A stretch of DNA of 64,000 nt, taken from Prorocentrum cordatum (taxonomy: Eukaryota > Sar > Dinophyceae > Prorocentrales > Prorocentraceae). The stretch is from contig CAUYUJ010009413.1 of assembly GCA_963575745.1 (NCBI GenBank), positions 112,001 through 176,000 on the forward strand, read 5' to 3'. Each line of letters opens with the position of its first letter. The first letter of the stretch is position 1. Shown in pieces: positions 1 to 12,137 of the stretch. The notes beneath the pieces are model-generated. The model did no database searches and was not told the DNA's origin. It saw only the letters and a program-made list of their open reading frames with translations. Both the position numbers and the translations under genes were made by a program.

Positions 1-470
1 GCCCAGGACAGGCCCCAGGGGTCCCCAGGAGATTCCTAGGAGGCTCCCAGGAGGCCCCAGGAGGCCGCCTATCAGAACGTGTCAAGTTAATACACATCCG
101 GTGACGATTCGTTGATTCTTCCTGCTCTTGTGCCCCCCCTCCATTTGGAGAGGCCCAAACGGCTACAGGTTAGATATCCCCCCTGGGAGCCCCAAGAGGC
201 TTCAGGAAGCCCCAGGTGGGGTCCAGGAGGCCACAGGAGGCCCAGGAGGAAGCCCCAGGAGGTCACCGGGAGGTCCCAGGAGGCACCCGCAACTCGGATC
301 TCTGAGACGCCGCGCTCGAGTTGGTCCGGCCTGTTTCGCCTGAGACTTCCTTGCAGCACGTTTGCCCGAGACATCGTCGGAACTCTGGGGTCCGAGATGC
401 CGCGCGCGAGTGGTCCAGCCCGTTACGCTGGAGACATCCTCGCAACTCTAGGCTCCGAGATGCCGTTCGG
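1..470. repeat. Higher-order satellite, left block
   Basis: Mixed satellite made of CCCAGGAGG-like short repeats followed by copies of a roughly 64-bp unit (GGTGGTCCGGCCCGTTTCGC, then GAGACATCCTCGCAACTC). The sequence around GTTGATTCTTCCTGCTC at 111 recurs at 2082, 2681, 3388 and 4080, so this block belongs to the same higher-order array as 1111-4460. Both blocks end with the same phrase (GATGCCGTTCGGGATGAAG) before a GGA tract. Reading frames here are repeat artefacts. Confidence 0.85.
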
Positions 471-640
471 GATGAAGAGGAGGTCGATGAGGAGGAGGAG
501 GAGGAGGAGGAGGAGGAGGAGGAGAAGGAGAAGGAGATGGAAGTGAGAAGGAGGAGGCGGATGATGTGCATGAGGGAGCAGGCAGGAGGAGGGGGAGGAG
601 GAGGAGGGGGAGGAGGGAGAAGGAAGGGAGTTGCAGGAGA
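471..640. repeat. GGA-rich purine microsatellite
   Basis: Imperfect (GGA)n/(GAG)n tract with purines on the + strand, directly following a 64-bp satellite unit. The same junction is repeated near 4461-4533. The poly-Arg, poly-Glu and poly-Ser reading frames across it are low-complexity shadows. Confidence 0.85.
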
Positions 641-1110
641 GGACCTAACGGGAAGAGGCTCGAAGATGTTGCGCGCGAGATGGTCTGGCCCATTCTGCCT
701 GAGACGTTTCGTAGCAAAAGAGCTCCAATCACAACCTCTCTCATTCCTTCTCCCGCCTCCCTCTTCCTACTTCCCGCCTGGTTCCTCTTCCCTCCTCCCT
801 CCTCCCGCCTCCCGCCTCCCGCTGCTGCGCCTCTGCCTCCGCTTCCCCGTCCCCGCCGTCGTCGTTTCTGCCGCCTCAGCATCCGTCATGCGCGTACTGC
901 CTTCCGCCCTCCCCGGACATCCGACGTCACGATGTTTCTTTTCAGACGTGCGCCGCTTACCTCTCGATATCATCCCCGAGGGAACCATCACGACATGCCC
1001 ACCCGCTTCCGCGCCCTCCCCCGCTTCCTCTTAAAGTGGCTTCTGAGTTCACAGCATGGCGGTGGAGCCTCTCACAGTGCCGACCCGACAGCTTACTCGT
1101 CGACCAGGTG
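641..1110. other. Pyrimidine-rich spacer inside satellite
   Basis: A remnant 64-bp unit lies near 664-715, followed by CT/CCT-rich DNA and mixed unique sequence. No domain-bearing reading frame was recognised. It separates the two satellite blocks. Confidence 0.5.
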
Positions 1111-4100
1111 CGACCTGGGACATCCTCGCAACTCTGGGCTCCGTGGCAGGGTTCCCCAAACAGTATTTTTTTCCCCAAACAGCTTGCTGAACGGGGTGCT
1201 GTTGTGATAGAAGCTAACTCCGGCCGAGGGAAGTCGGAGCAGAGACATCCTCACAAAAATTTGATGGTCCGGGCCGTTTCGCTTGAGACATCCTCATAAC
1301 TCTCGTTTCTGAGTTGGCCGGGATTGGCCGTTTCGTCTGAGACATTCTCGAAAAGTTGCGCTCCGGGACGCCGCGCGAGAGGTGGTCCGGGCCGTTTCGC
1401 TTGAGACATCCTCGAAACTCTGAGCCCCGAGGTGCCGTGCGAGAGGTGGTCGGGGCCGTTTCGCTTGAGACATCCTCGAAACTCTGAGCTCTGAGATGCC
1501 CTGCACGAGGTGGTCCAGCCCGTTTCGCCTGAGACATCGTCGCATCTCTGAGCCCCGAGGTGCCGTGCGCAAGGTGGTCCGGCCTGTTTCGCACAAGACA
1601 TTCTCGCAACTCTGAGCTCCCAGATGCCGCGCAAGAGGTGGTCCAGCCTGGGGGCCCAGAAGACTACATGTTACATATCCTCCCTGGGACCCTGGGAGCC
1701 CGCCTGGGACATCCTCGAACTTCTGAGCGCTGAGATGCCCTGCGCGAGGTGGTCCGGCCCGTCTCGCCCGAGACATCCTCGCAACTCTGAGCTCTGAGAT
1801 GCCGTGCGCAAGGTGGTCCGGCCTGTTTCGCACAAGACATTCTCGCAACTCTGAGCTCCCAGATGCCGCGCAAGAGGTGGTCCAGCCTGGGGGCCCAGAA
1901 GACCACATGTTACATATCCTCCCTGGGAGCCCCAGGAGGCCCCAGAGAGCTCCAGGAGGCCGCAGGACGCCCAGGACAGGCCCCAGGGGTCCCAAGGAGA
2001 TTCCCAGGAGGCTCCCAGGAAGCCCCAGGAGGCCCCCTGATATCAGAACGTGTCAAGTTAATACACATCTGGTGTCGATTCGTTGATTTTTCCTGCTCTT
2101 GTGCCCCCCCCTCCATTTTGAGAGGCCCGAGCGGCCACAGCTTAGATATCCCTCCTGGGAGCCCCAAGAGGCTTCAGGAAACCCCAGGTGGAGTTCAGGA
2201 GGCCACAGGAGGCCCAGGAGGAAGCCCCAGGAGGTCCCCAGGAGGAACCAGGAGGTACCAGGAGGCCCCCGCAACTCGAAGCTCTGAGACGCACGCTCGA
2301 GGTGGTCCGGCCCGCTTCGCCTGAGACTTCCTCGCAGCGCGTTTCGCCCGAGACACCGGCCCGTCTCGCCTGTGACATCCTTGCAACTCTGAGCTCAGAG
2401 ATGCCGTGCGCAAGTTGGTCCGGCCCGTTTCGCACAAGACATGCTCGCAATTCTGAGCTCCCAGATGCCGCGCAAGAAGTGGTCCAGCCTGGGGGCCCAG
2501 AAGACCACATGTTACATATCCTCCCTGGGAGCCCCAGGAGGCCCCAGAGAGCTTCAGGAAGCCGCAGGACGCTCAGGACAGGCCCCAGGGGTCCGCAGGA
2601 GATTCCCAGGAGGCTCCCAGGAGGCCCCAGGAGGCCCCCTATCAGAACGTGTCCAGTCAAAACACATCCGGTGTCGATTCGTTGATTTTTACTGCTCTTG
2701 TGGCCCCCCTCCCCCATTTTGGGGGGCTCCGACGGCTACATGTTAGATATCCCCCTGGGAGCCCCAAGAAGCTTCAGGAAGCCCCAGGTGGGGTCCAGGA
2801 GGCCACAGGAGGCCCAGGAGGAAGCCCCAGGAGGTCACCAGGAGGCCCCAGGAGGCCCCAGGAGGCCCCCGCAACTCGGAGCTCTGAAACGCTGCGCTCG
2901 AGGTGGTCCGGCCCGTTTCGCTTGAGACTTCCTCGCAGCACGTTTCGCCCGAGACATCGTCGCAACTCTGGGGTCCGAGATGCCGCGCGCGAGGTGGTCC
3001 AGCCCGTTTCGCCTGGAATCATCCTCGCAACTCTGGGCTCCGAGATGCCCTGCGCCAGGTGGTCCCGCCCATCTCGCCTGAGACATCCACGCAACTCTGA
3101 GCTCTGAGATGCCGTGCGCAAGGTGGTCCGGCCTGTTTCGCACAAGATATTCTTGCATTTCTGAGCTCTCAGATGCTGCGCATGAGGTGGTCCAGCCTGG
3201 GGGCCCAGAAGACCACATGTTACATATCCCCCCTGGGACCCTGGGAGCCCCAGGAGGCCCCAGAGAGCTTTAGGAAGCCGCAGGACGCCCAGGACAGGCC
3301 CCAGGGGTCCGCAGAAGATTCTCCCAGGAGGCCCCAGGAGGCCCCCTATCAGAACGTGTCCAGTTAAAACACATCCGGTGTCGATTCGTTGATTTTTCCT
3401 GCTCTTGTGGCCCCCCTCCTCCATTTTGGGGGGCTCCGACGACCACATGTTAGATATCCCCCCCTGGGAGCCCCAAGAGGCTTCAGGAAGCCCCAGGTGG
3501 GGTCCAGGAGGCCACAGGAGGCCCAGGAGGAAGCCCCAGGAGGTCACCGGGAGGTCCCAGGAGGCCCCAGGAGGCCCCCGCAACTCGGAGCTCTGAGACG
3601 CCACGCTCGAGGTGGTCCGGCCCGTTTCGCCTGAGACTTCCTCGCAGCAGGTTTCGCCCGAGACATCGTCGCAACTCTGGGGTCCCAAATGCCGCGCGCG
3701 AGGTGGTCCAGCCCGTCACGGTGGAGACATCCTTGCAACTCTGGGCTCCGAGATGCCCTGCGCGAGGTGGTCCGGCCCATCTCGCCTGAGACATCCTCGC
3801 AACTCTGAGCTCTGAGATGCCGTGCGCACGGTGGTCCGGCCCGTTTCGCACAAGACATTCTCGCAATTCTGAGCTCCCAGATGCCGCGCAAGAAGTGGTC
3901 CAGCCTGGGGGCCCAGAAGACCACAGTGGCTCCCAGGAGGCCCCAGAGAGCTTCAGGAGGCCGCAGGATGCCCAGGACAGGCCCCAGGGATCCCCACGAG
4001 ATTCCCAGGAGGCTCCCAGGAGGCCCCAGGAGGCCCCCTACCAGAACGTGTCCAGTTAATACACTTCCAGTGTCGATTCGTTGATTTTTCCTGCTCTTGT

Positions 4101-4460
4101 CCCCCCCCCCCCCGCATTTTGGGGGGCCCCGACGGTCACATGTTAGATATCCCCCCCTGGGAGCCCCAAGAGGCTTCAGGAAGCCCCAGGTGGGGTCCAG
4201 GAGGCCACAGGAGGCCCAGAAGGAAGCCCCAGGAGGTCACCAGGAGGCCCCAGGAGGCCCCAGGAGGCCCCCGCAACTCGGAGCTCTGAGACGCCGCGCT
4301 CGAGGTGGTCCGGCCCGTTTCGCCTGAGACTTCCTCGCAGCAGGTTTCGCCCGAGACATCGTCGCAATCTGGGGTCCCAAATGCCGCGCGCGAGGTGGTC
4401 CAGCCCGTTACGCTGGAGACATCCTCGCAACTCTGGGCTCCGAGATGCCGTTCGGGATGA
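1111..4460. repeat. Higher-order satellite, main block
   Basis: Tandem units of 64 bp (for example GGTGGTC at 1381, 1445 and 1509) alternate with blocks of CCCAGGAGGCC repeats. Together they form a larger period: the marker GTTGATTTTTCCTGCTC recurs at 2082, 2681, 3388 and 4080, spacings of 599, 707 and 692 bp. Sequence identity between the last larger units is high. All frames are open for only short stretches and show no recognisable protein. Confidence 0.9.
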
Positions 4461-4533
4461 AGAGGAGGTGGAGGAGGAGGAGGAGGAGGAGGAGGAGGAG
4501 CAGGAGGAGGAGGAGGAGGAGGAGGAGGAGGAG
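4461..4533. repeat. GGA microsatellite
   Basis: (GGA)n tract of about 70 bp at the right edge of the satellite. It follows the same phrase that precedes the tract at 471. Confidence 0.9.
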
Positions 4534-5249
4534 ACATGTTTTAACATGCCATGCCAGCCCGCACTGGACAGGCACGCAATCGACCTTGGAAACCGCAGTG
4601 GGTCTAAAACACCTGTTTGGGGATACTGCACTCCGGCTATAATTTTTCTTCAGAGAGAAAAGCGCAGACACAACTAATCGTCGCCCCCCCCCCATAAAAT
4701 ATAGGAAAATATAGGAAGTGGGGAAAACGAACATCCCAAAAAATATGCAAAACCATTGGGGAATCCTGGGATTTAAGTGTGTGTATTTATTTGTGTGTCC
4801 CTGAGTGGCCCTCGCCCTTCCTCTTCCCTGCGGCCGCCCGCTCTGTCCTGTGTTCCCTCTCTTGCTGGCGCTCCATCTCACTACAGCGGCGCCCCCGGTT
4901 GGGTGGTTCTTTCCGCCAGCGCAGGCGAACCCTTCCTAGCCGCCGACAAAAAAGGTTGGCCGCTCTCACTGGGACAGTTTTCTCATCCCGAGCCGTCTCT
5001 CTCTCTCTCTCTCTGGCCCCTGTGGGGGCCGACCAGGGGCCGGCGGAGGCCGAAGACGCTCACAGACCGCGAGGACCTGGATGTCCTGGTCCGCTCCCCA
5101 GGGGCTAGTTTTTCACTCCACGCCGTCTTGTGCTGGTCCTGAGGCTTTGCGAGGGGCCCACTAGAGAATTACTCTTCAATCTTAGTTCATCGACATGGAG
5201 AAGCTGGGGGAACATTTCTGCCTTGAGATTTGTTCAGTACGCTGGTTCC
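4534..5249. other. Mostly unique spacer
   Basis: Mixed-composition DNA with a C8-plus run near 4684 and a (CT)n run near 4996-5016. No convincing coding signal, RNA gene or repeat beyond these was seen. Confidence 0.4.
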
Positions 5250-5455
5250 GAGGCAACTCCTTGAAGGCCAGATTCAGAATCGAGCGGTCTGATTTCAGAT
5301 CCCGCTTCCTCCAGCTCAATCCCGATAAGCCTTGCTCAGGCCCGCTCAATCCAGTCCTATCTGGGGCCTCATGTGGCCCGATCTGGCTCAGTGGCCCCGT
5401 GATCGGGCTTCGTAGCACTCAATCGTTCTGACGAAGGCTTTCCAGGAGTTGCCTC
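5250..5455. mobile_element. MITE-like TIR element
   Basis: Begins GAGGCAACTCCTTGAAGGCC and ends with its imperfect reverse complement, GGCTTTCCAGGAGTTGCCTC. The element is about 206 bp and has no coding capacity. No clear target-site duplication is visible. A weakly related sequence occurs near 47500-47670. Confidence 0.55.
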
Positions 5456-5869
5456 TCAACGTTGGAGGTATGGGGATGGCTCGAAGGGGGCCGAAACGAG
5501 ATAAATTCGTTCCAGAGCATTCCGGAAGGCTCATAGAGCGTTCCAGGACGCTCTGATAAGGCCGCGGCGCCCGAGACTTCCTCCAGAACCGCCGTATCTC
5601 AGAGATTCTCGCTTTGTCCCTCGCCCTGGCTTCGTCTGAGTGCCAGGTGCTTACCCCTGGCAGTCCCCAGCCCGGCCGGCCCGGCCGGCCCGCGGTGGCC
5701 GGAGCGTGGCGGCCGCCCGGCCCCCGCGGCGGCCCGGGAGGCGTGCTGCACCGCGGTGGCCGTGGCGCTCTGCCTGGCGGTGGTCGGCGCCAGGGCGGGG
5801 CGGGGGCCCGGCGGCCTCGGGTGGTGCTGGGCAGAGGGGCAGTCGGGGCCTTCCGCCGCCATACTCCGC
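5456..5869. other. GC-rich spacer, no gene seen
   Basis: GC-rich sequence with many CGG/GGC words. Reading frames are open by composition on both strands and show no recognisable motif. Confidence 0.35.
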
Positions 5870-6035
5870 CATCCTCCTCCTCCCTCCGCCTCCTCCCCCC
5901 CTCCACCATCCTCCTGCTCCTCCTCCTCATCCCTCCTCCTCATCCCTCCTCCTCCCCCCTCTTCCACCTCCCTCCTCCTCCCTCCTCCACCATCCTCCTG
6001 CTCCTCCTGCTCCATCCTCCTCCTCATCCTCCTTT
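5870..6035. repeat. CCT/TCC pyrimidine tract
   Basis: Imperfect (CCT)n/(TCC)n tract, pyrimidines on the + strand. A second short CCT tract lies at about 6170-6225. Confidence 0.85.
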
Positions 6036-6344
6036 CTGATGTTGGGCAAACTTCAGGAACACTGCATGCAACGTCCTTGCGTGGAACAAAACAGGACGCT
6101 AGCCGACTTAGGTCACCTTGGCGGCAAATGAAGGTCGTAGGTCTGTGCAGACAGGCCAGGCAATGAGCTCCTCCTCCTCCGCCTCCTCCTTCTCTGCCTC
6201 CCCCTCCTTCTCCTCCTCCCCAGACCTCCCCAATCCCCGATCTAGGCTCCCAGATGGGGTCCGAGCAGATGGGGTCGGAGGATCGTGCCGCATCGCGGAT
6301 AGAGCAGGGCGACCTTCGGGGAAGAACATACAGAACAAATGCTA

Positions 6345-6735
6345 TTCCCATTCGCAGATCTCCCGCCAAATGAGGTCTTCCAAACACCTCCTCCGAGGAA
6401 TTTCAACATATCCCGCCTCGAAAACGCATGCCCGCGCCTTGCTGCGCCGATGCGAGACCGCCAGTGGAGCCCCAGCCAAGTTTAAAACACAAGGAAGTAT
6501 CGAGCGACAGGATTGCCTTGGTGGAGATGGGGGCTGTCGGCGGCGAGGCAAGGACCTGGCCCTGAACAGAAAGGGAGGAAGTCTCAAGCAGAGCCGTTGT
6601 TATTGCTGGGAGCGGCGCAAATGCTGAAGAGAGTAGGGCGCTAGTCCAACGTAAAACAAAACGAAGTCTCGAGCGGGAGCGCTGGTTTTGTTGGGACGGC
6701 GGTTGTCGGCGGCGAGGAGGAACACCGCCTTGAGT
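6345..6735. repeat. Segmental duplication, copy 1
   Basis: Nearly the same sequence recurs at about 14925-15310. Both contain CTCGAAAACGCATGCCCGCG, then GATGCGAGACCGCCAGTGGA, then minisatellite units. Copy 1 has about 25 extra bases near 6390-6415. The shared stretch leads into the AAGTCTCGAGCGGGAGC repeats in both places. Confidence 0.85.
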
Positions 6736-6984
6736 AAGAAGGGAGGAAGTCTCGAGCGGGAGCCCTGGTTTTGTCGGGACGGGGTTTTGCGGCGAGGCAC
6801 AGCAACGTCCTGAGGAAATTGGGAGGAAGTCTGGCGCGGGAGCGTCGTTCTTGCTGCGGCACCAATTCAAAAGAGAGTAGGGCTCCAGTCCAGCGTAAAA
6901 CAGGAGAAACTATCGGGCGGGAGTGCTGGTTTTGTCGGGACGCTGGCTTTCGGCGGCGAGGAGGAGCACCGCCTTGAGAAATTA
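6490..6984. repeat. About 80-bp minisatellite (AAGTCTCGAGCGGGAGC)
   Basis: Imperfect units starting with AAGTCTCGAGCGGGAGC followed by GCTGGTTTTGTCGGGACGG and CACCGCCTTGAGTAA. Adjacent unit starts at 6664 and 6747 give a period of about 83 bp. Related blocks occur at 9897-10070, 15040-15825, 16670-17180 and 18860-19150. Confidence 0.85.
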
Positions 6985-9896
6985 TCCTGGCGAAAGACCC
7001 AACCATAAGCAATTGTTGGTAACGCGTTGTGGGTGCCGCTTTCGGTGGGGCTCCATATGGGGCTACGAAACGCTGCCTTGGATGGGGGAACCGCATGCGG
7101 ACTGCGCCACCGGGGCGGGCCTTCGGTGGAGCTCCCTATGGGGCTACGAAACGCTGCCCTGGGTGGGGGAACCGCATGCGAACTGCGCCACTGGGGCCTT
7201 CGGTGGAGCTCCCTATGGTGCCACGAAACGCTGCCCTGGGTGGGGGAAGCGCATGCGAACTGCGCCACTGGGGGCCTTCGGTGGAGCTCCCTATGGGGCC
7301 ACGAAGCGCTGCCCTGGGTGGGGGAACCGCATGCGAACACCCCCACTGGGGCCTTCGGTGGAGCTCCCTATGGGGCTACGAAACGCTGCCCTGGGTGGGG
7401 GAACCGCATGCGAGACACCCCCACTGGGGCCTTCGGTGGAGCTCCCTATGGGGCCACGAAACGCTGCCCTGGGTGGGGGAACCGCATGCGAACACCCCCA
7501 CTGGGGCCTTCGGTGGAGCTCCCTATGGGGCCACGAAACGCTGCCCTGGGTGGGGGAACCGCATGCGAACACCCCCACTGGGGCCTTCGGTGGAGCTCCC
7601 TATGGGGCTACGAAACGCTGCCCTGGGTGGGGGAACCGCATGCGAACACCCCCACTGGGGCCTTCGGTGGAGCTCCCTATGGGGCCACGAAACGCTGCCC
7701 TGGGTGGTGGAACCGCATGCGAACACCCCCACTGGGGCCTTCGGTGGAGCTCCCTATGGGGCCACGAAACGCTGCCCTGGGTGGGGGAACCGCATGCGAA
7801 CACCCCCACTGGGGCCTTCGGTGGAGCTCCCTATGGGGCTACGAAACGCTGCCCTTGGTGGGACCGAGGCATTGCGAACACCCCCACTGGGGCCTTCGTG
7901 GAGCTTCCCTATGGGGCCACACGACCGCTGCCTGGGTGGGGGAAACCGCATGGCGAACACCCCAGAACTGGGGCCTTCGGTGGAGCCCCTATGGGGCCGA
8001 CGAAACGCTGCCGCCTGCCTGCGCTGGGTGGTGGAACGCGCATGCGAACCCCCACAGACTGGGGCCTTCGTTGGAGCTCCCTATGGGGCCACGAAGCGCT
8101 GCCCTGGGTGGGGGGAACCGCAATGCCGAACACCCCACTGGGCCTTCGGTGGAGCTCCCTATGGGGCCACGAAACGCTGCCCTGGGTGGGGGAACCGCAT
8201 GCGAACACCCCCACTGGGGCCTTCGGTGGAGCTCCCTATGGGGCCACGAAACGCTGCCCGGGGTGGGGGAACCGCATGCGAACACCCCCACTGGGGCCTT
8301 CGGTGGAGCTCCCTATGGGGCCACGAAACGCTGCCCTGGGTGGGGGAACCGCATGCGAACACCCCCACTGGGGCCTTCGGTGGAGCTCCCTATGGGGCTA
8401 CGAAACGCTGCCCTGGGTGGGGGAACCGCATCGAACACCCCCACTGGGGCCTTCGGTGGAGCTCCCTATGGGGCCACGAAACGCTGCCCTGGGTGGGGGA
8501 ACCGCATGCGAACACCCCCACTGGGGCCTTCGGTGGAGCTCCCTATGGGCCTACGAAACGCTGCCCTGGTTGGGGGAACCGCATGCGAACACCCCCACTG
8601 GGGCCTTCGGTGGAGCTCCCTATGGGGCCACGAAACGCTGCCCTGGGTTGGGGAACCGCATGCGAACACCCCCACTGGGGCCTTCGGTGGAGCTCCCTAT
8701 GGGGCTACGAAACGCTGCCCTTGGTGGGGGAACCGCATGCGAACACCCCCACTGGGGCCTTCGGTGGAGCTCCCTATGGGGCCACGAAACGCTGCCCTGG
8801 GTGGGGGAACCGCATGCAAACACCCCCACTGGGGCCTTCGGTGGAGCTCCCTATGGGGCTACGAAACGCTGCCCTGGGTGGGGGAACCGCATGCAACACC
8901 CCAACTGGGGCCTTTCGTCTGGGGCCTTTCGGTGAGCTTCGCTATTAGGGAGCTACGAAACCGGCTGGCTGCCCTGGGTGGGGGAACCGCATGCAAACAC
9001 CCCCACTGGGGCCTTCGGTGGAGCTCCCTATGGGGCTACAAAACGCTGCCCTGGGTGGGGGAACCGCATGCGAACACCCCCACTGGGGCCTTCGGTGGAG
9101 CTCCCTATGGGGCCACGAAACGCTGCCCTGGGTAGGGGAACCGCATGCGAACACCCCCACTGGGGCCTTCGGTGGAGCTCCCTATGGGGCCACGAAACGC
9201 TGCCCTGGGTGGGGGAACCGCATGCGAACACACCCACTGGGGCCTTCGGTGGAGCTCCCTATGGGGCCACGAAACGCTGCCCTGGGTGGGGGAACCGCAT
9301 GCGAACACCCCCACTGGGGCCTTCGGTGGAGCTCCCTATGGGGCTACGAAACGCTGCCCTGGGTGGGGGAACCGCATGCGAACACCCCCACTGGAGCCTT
9401 CGGTGGAGCTCCCTATGGGGCCACGAAACGCTGCCCTGTGTGGGGGAACCGCATGCGAACACTCCCACTGGGGCCTTCGGTGGAGCTCCCTATGGGGCTA
9501 CGAAACGCTGCCCTGGGTGGGGGAACCGCATGCGAACACCCCCACTGGGGCCTTCGGTGGAGCTCCCTATGGGGCCACGAAACGCTGCCCTGGGTGGGGG
9601 AACCGCATGCGAACACCCCCACTGGGGCCTTCGGTGGAGCTCCCTATGGGGCCACGAAACGCTGCCCTGGGTGGGGGAACCGCATGCGAACACCCCCACT
9701 GGGGCCTTCGGTGGAGCTCCCTATGGAGCCACGAAGCGCTGTAATGGGTGGGTGAAACGCAGAGAGGAGGGAGGAGAGGGAGGAGGAGGGAGGAGGAGGG
9801 GGAGGAGGAGGAGAGGAGGAGAGGAGGAGAGGAGAGGACGCGGGCACCGTCTCTTCAAAACGAGGACCCAACAACACAGGTTGGTTGGGAAAAAGG
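6985..9896 (+). repeat. 77-bp satellite with conserved flanks (copy A)
   Basis: About 35 tandem units of 77 bp run from roughly 7027 to 9755 (GCTCCCTATG at 7441 and 7518 defines the period). Units contain GGCCTTCGGTGGAGCTCCC and GGGGCCACGAAACGCTGCCC. Units near 7850-8140 and 8900-8970 are degraded. The left flank (about 6985-7048) and right flank (about 9838-9896), including a GGA tract before the right flank, match the reverse complement of the flanks of the 62-63.8 kb array. It is therefore the same element family in opposite orientation, without visible terminal repeats here. All three forward frames stay open for over 600 codons because the unit lacks stops; this is not taken as a gene. 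Confidence 0.9.
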
Positions 9897-10070
9897 GAAG
9901 AAGTCTCGAGCGGGAGCGGCGCCGATGAGAGAAACTAGCGCGCCAGTCCAATGTAAAACGGGAGGAAGTCTCGAGCAGTAGCGCTGGTTTTGTTGGGACG
10001 GCGGCTATCGTCGGCAAGCAAGAGCACCAGCCTTGAGTAAAAAACGAGGAAGTCTCGAGCGGGAGCGTTG
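9897..10070. repeat. AAGTCTCGAGCGGGAGC minisatellite units
   Basis: Two to three imperfect units of the dispersed minisatellite directly abut the right flank of the 77-bp array. They run into a GTT microsatellite. Confidence 0.8.
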
Positions 10071-11755
10071 TTGTTGTTGTTGTTGTTGTTGAACATTATT
10101 ACTTCTAAAGAATAATTATTGTTGGGGCCCCTGGTGCACGGCCCCCTCGCCGCGCCTAGGCCGCAGCCATGTTTTCATAATTTTCGAGCGAAAGCCCTTG
10201 ACAAAACGATGTGATCCAGATCCGGTTGTTTTGTTCCCCCCCGCTTTCCCTTGCAAAAAACAATATAAAATGACATTTCTTGTTCTAACATAACCAAACT
10301 TCAAGAATCCCTTGCAAAAAATTAGGTAAAGTGGACATTCGCGCGCGCAAGACGAAATCCTTCCAAAACCTTAGTGTTCGTAGCGATTTTAACATAAAAA
10401 CATCAAAAAAACCAATGGTTTTTCAACAAAAAATTGTCAAAATTTCATCCCGCGCGCTCTTGCGGATTCGTAGGAAACCCAACACTTTTTAAACATTTCT
10501 GTCAAACGGGCTTTTGCGAGCAACTTTTTCGAACTTCTGCAACAACGGTTGCGCACCTGCCAGGGCCATCATCCCTGTCAAATAATACCATGCGGGACAC
10601 ATTCGTTTTTTCTTCGCGCGCGCACGCCGAAATCTTCAAAAACCACAGGTGTCCAGTGTTGGAACAGGGGGAAAAGTCGTATACTAAGCTAGCGTCCAGA
10701 AAATGTTACCACAACAAGTCACTGTACCCATGCGCCAGTGTAGTAGCCACGGTCGTCCGCAGGCCACGAAGTGAAGTGTCCGAACGTCATAGGGCGGGAA
10801 GCTGGGTGTGGGTGGTGGCGAAGAGTCGTTTGGAAATGTGGTAGAGCTTGAACCGGCCCCCCCACAAAGTGGGGGTATTGCCCGCCTCCTATGAAAACCC
10901 TGGCACTGGTGAGAACGGAGTGTCCCCAGTGCTAGTAATTGTTGTTGTTGTTGAACATTATTTCTTCTTAAGAATAATTATTGTTGGGACCCTGGTGCAC
11001 GACCCCCCCGCCGCGCCTAGGCCGCAGCCACATTTTCATCATTTTCGTGAGGAAGTCTCAGGCAAAACGATTGGTACCGGATCCGGTTGTTTTGTTGACG
11101 CTCGTTTTCCCTTGCAAAAAAACATCATAAAATGAAAATTCTTGTTCTTACTTGATCAAATTGCAAGAATCCCTTGCAAAAAATAAGGTAAAGTGGACAT
11201 TCGTGCGCGCAAGACGAAATCCTTCCAAAACCTTAGGTTTCGTAGCGATTTTAACATAAAAACATCAAAAACCCAATGGTTTTTTAAGAAAAAATTGTCA
11301 AAATGTCCTTCCGCGCGCGCTGTCCGAATCCCACAAAACCAATGGTTTTTCAACATTTATGTTACATGAGCTCGCGCGAGCTACTTTTTCTTGTTCTAAC
11401 ATAATCAAATTTCAATAATCCCTTGCAAAAAATAAGGTAAAGTGGACATTCGCGCGCGCAAGACGAAATCCTTCCAGAACCTTAGGTTTCGTAACGATTT
11501 CAACATAAAAACATCAAAAACCCAATGGTTTTTCAAAAAAAAATGTCCAAATTTCATCCCGCGCGCGCTGTCCGACTCCCACAAAACCAATGGTTTTTCA
11601 ACATTTATGTTACATAAGCTCGCGCGAGCTACTTTTTCTTGTTCTTACATAATCAAATTTCAACATCCCTTGCAAAAAAAAGTAAAGTGGACATTCGCGC
11701 GCGCAAGACCAACAAAAAACACGACGATCTCAGGAACTTGCCCCAAAAATGTGAC

Positions 11756-11820
11756 CAACTCCGCTCTCTCTGTCTCTCTCTCTGTCTGCTCTCTGTCTCT
11801 CTCTCTGTCTGTCTGTGTCA
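11756..11820. repeat. CT/GTCT microsatellite
   Basis: Imperfect TCTCTCTGTC repeats of about 60 bp inside the 10.9-kb large repeat unit. Confidence 0.85.
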
Positions 11821-12106
11821 TGTATTGTATGTCACAATTGCAGGATGCTGGGCACACGCGCGCCCCGAATAAGTGACCAAGTTCTGTGGGTGTGTACCCC
11901 ACGCCAGTGTAGTAGCCACGGTCGTCCGCACGCCACGAAGTGAAGTGTCCCAACGTCATAGGGCGGGAAGCTGGGTTTGGGTGGTCGCGAAGAGTCGTTT
12001 GGATATTTGGTAGAGCTTGAACTGCCCCCCCACGAAGTGGGGGTATTGTCTCGCGTCGCATGAAAACCCTGGCACTGGTGAGAACACTGAGCGTTCGGGT
12101 AAAATG

Positions 12107-12137
<31 letters not shown>

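Noticed and set aside
6923-9135. Three overlapping 640-700-codon reading frames as a repeat-protein gene
   Set aside because: They coincide exactly with the stop-free 77-bp satellite and exist in all three frames, so repeat structure explains them without coding.
7027-9755. CRISPR array
   Set aside because: Units are contiguous 77-bp tandem repeats without variable spacers, and no cas genes are present.
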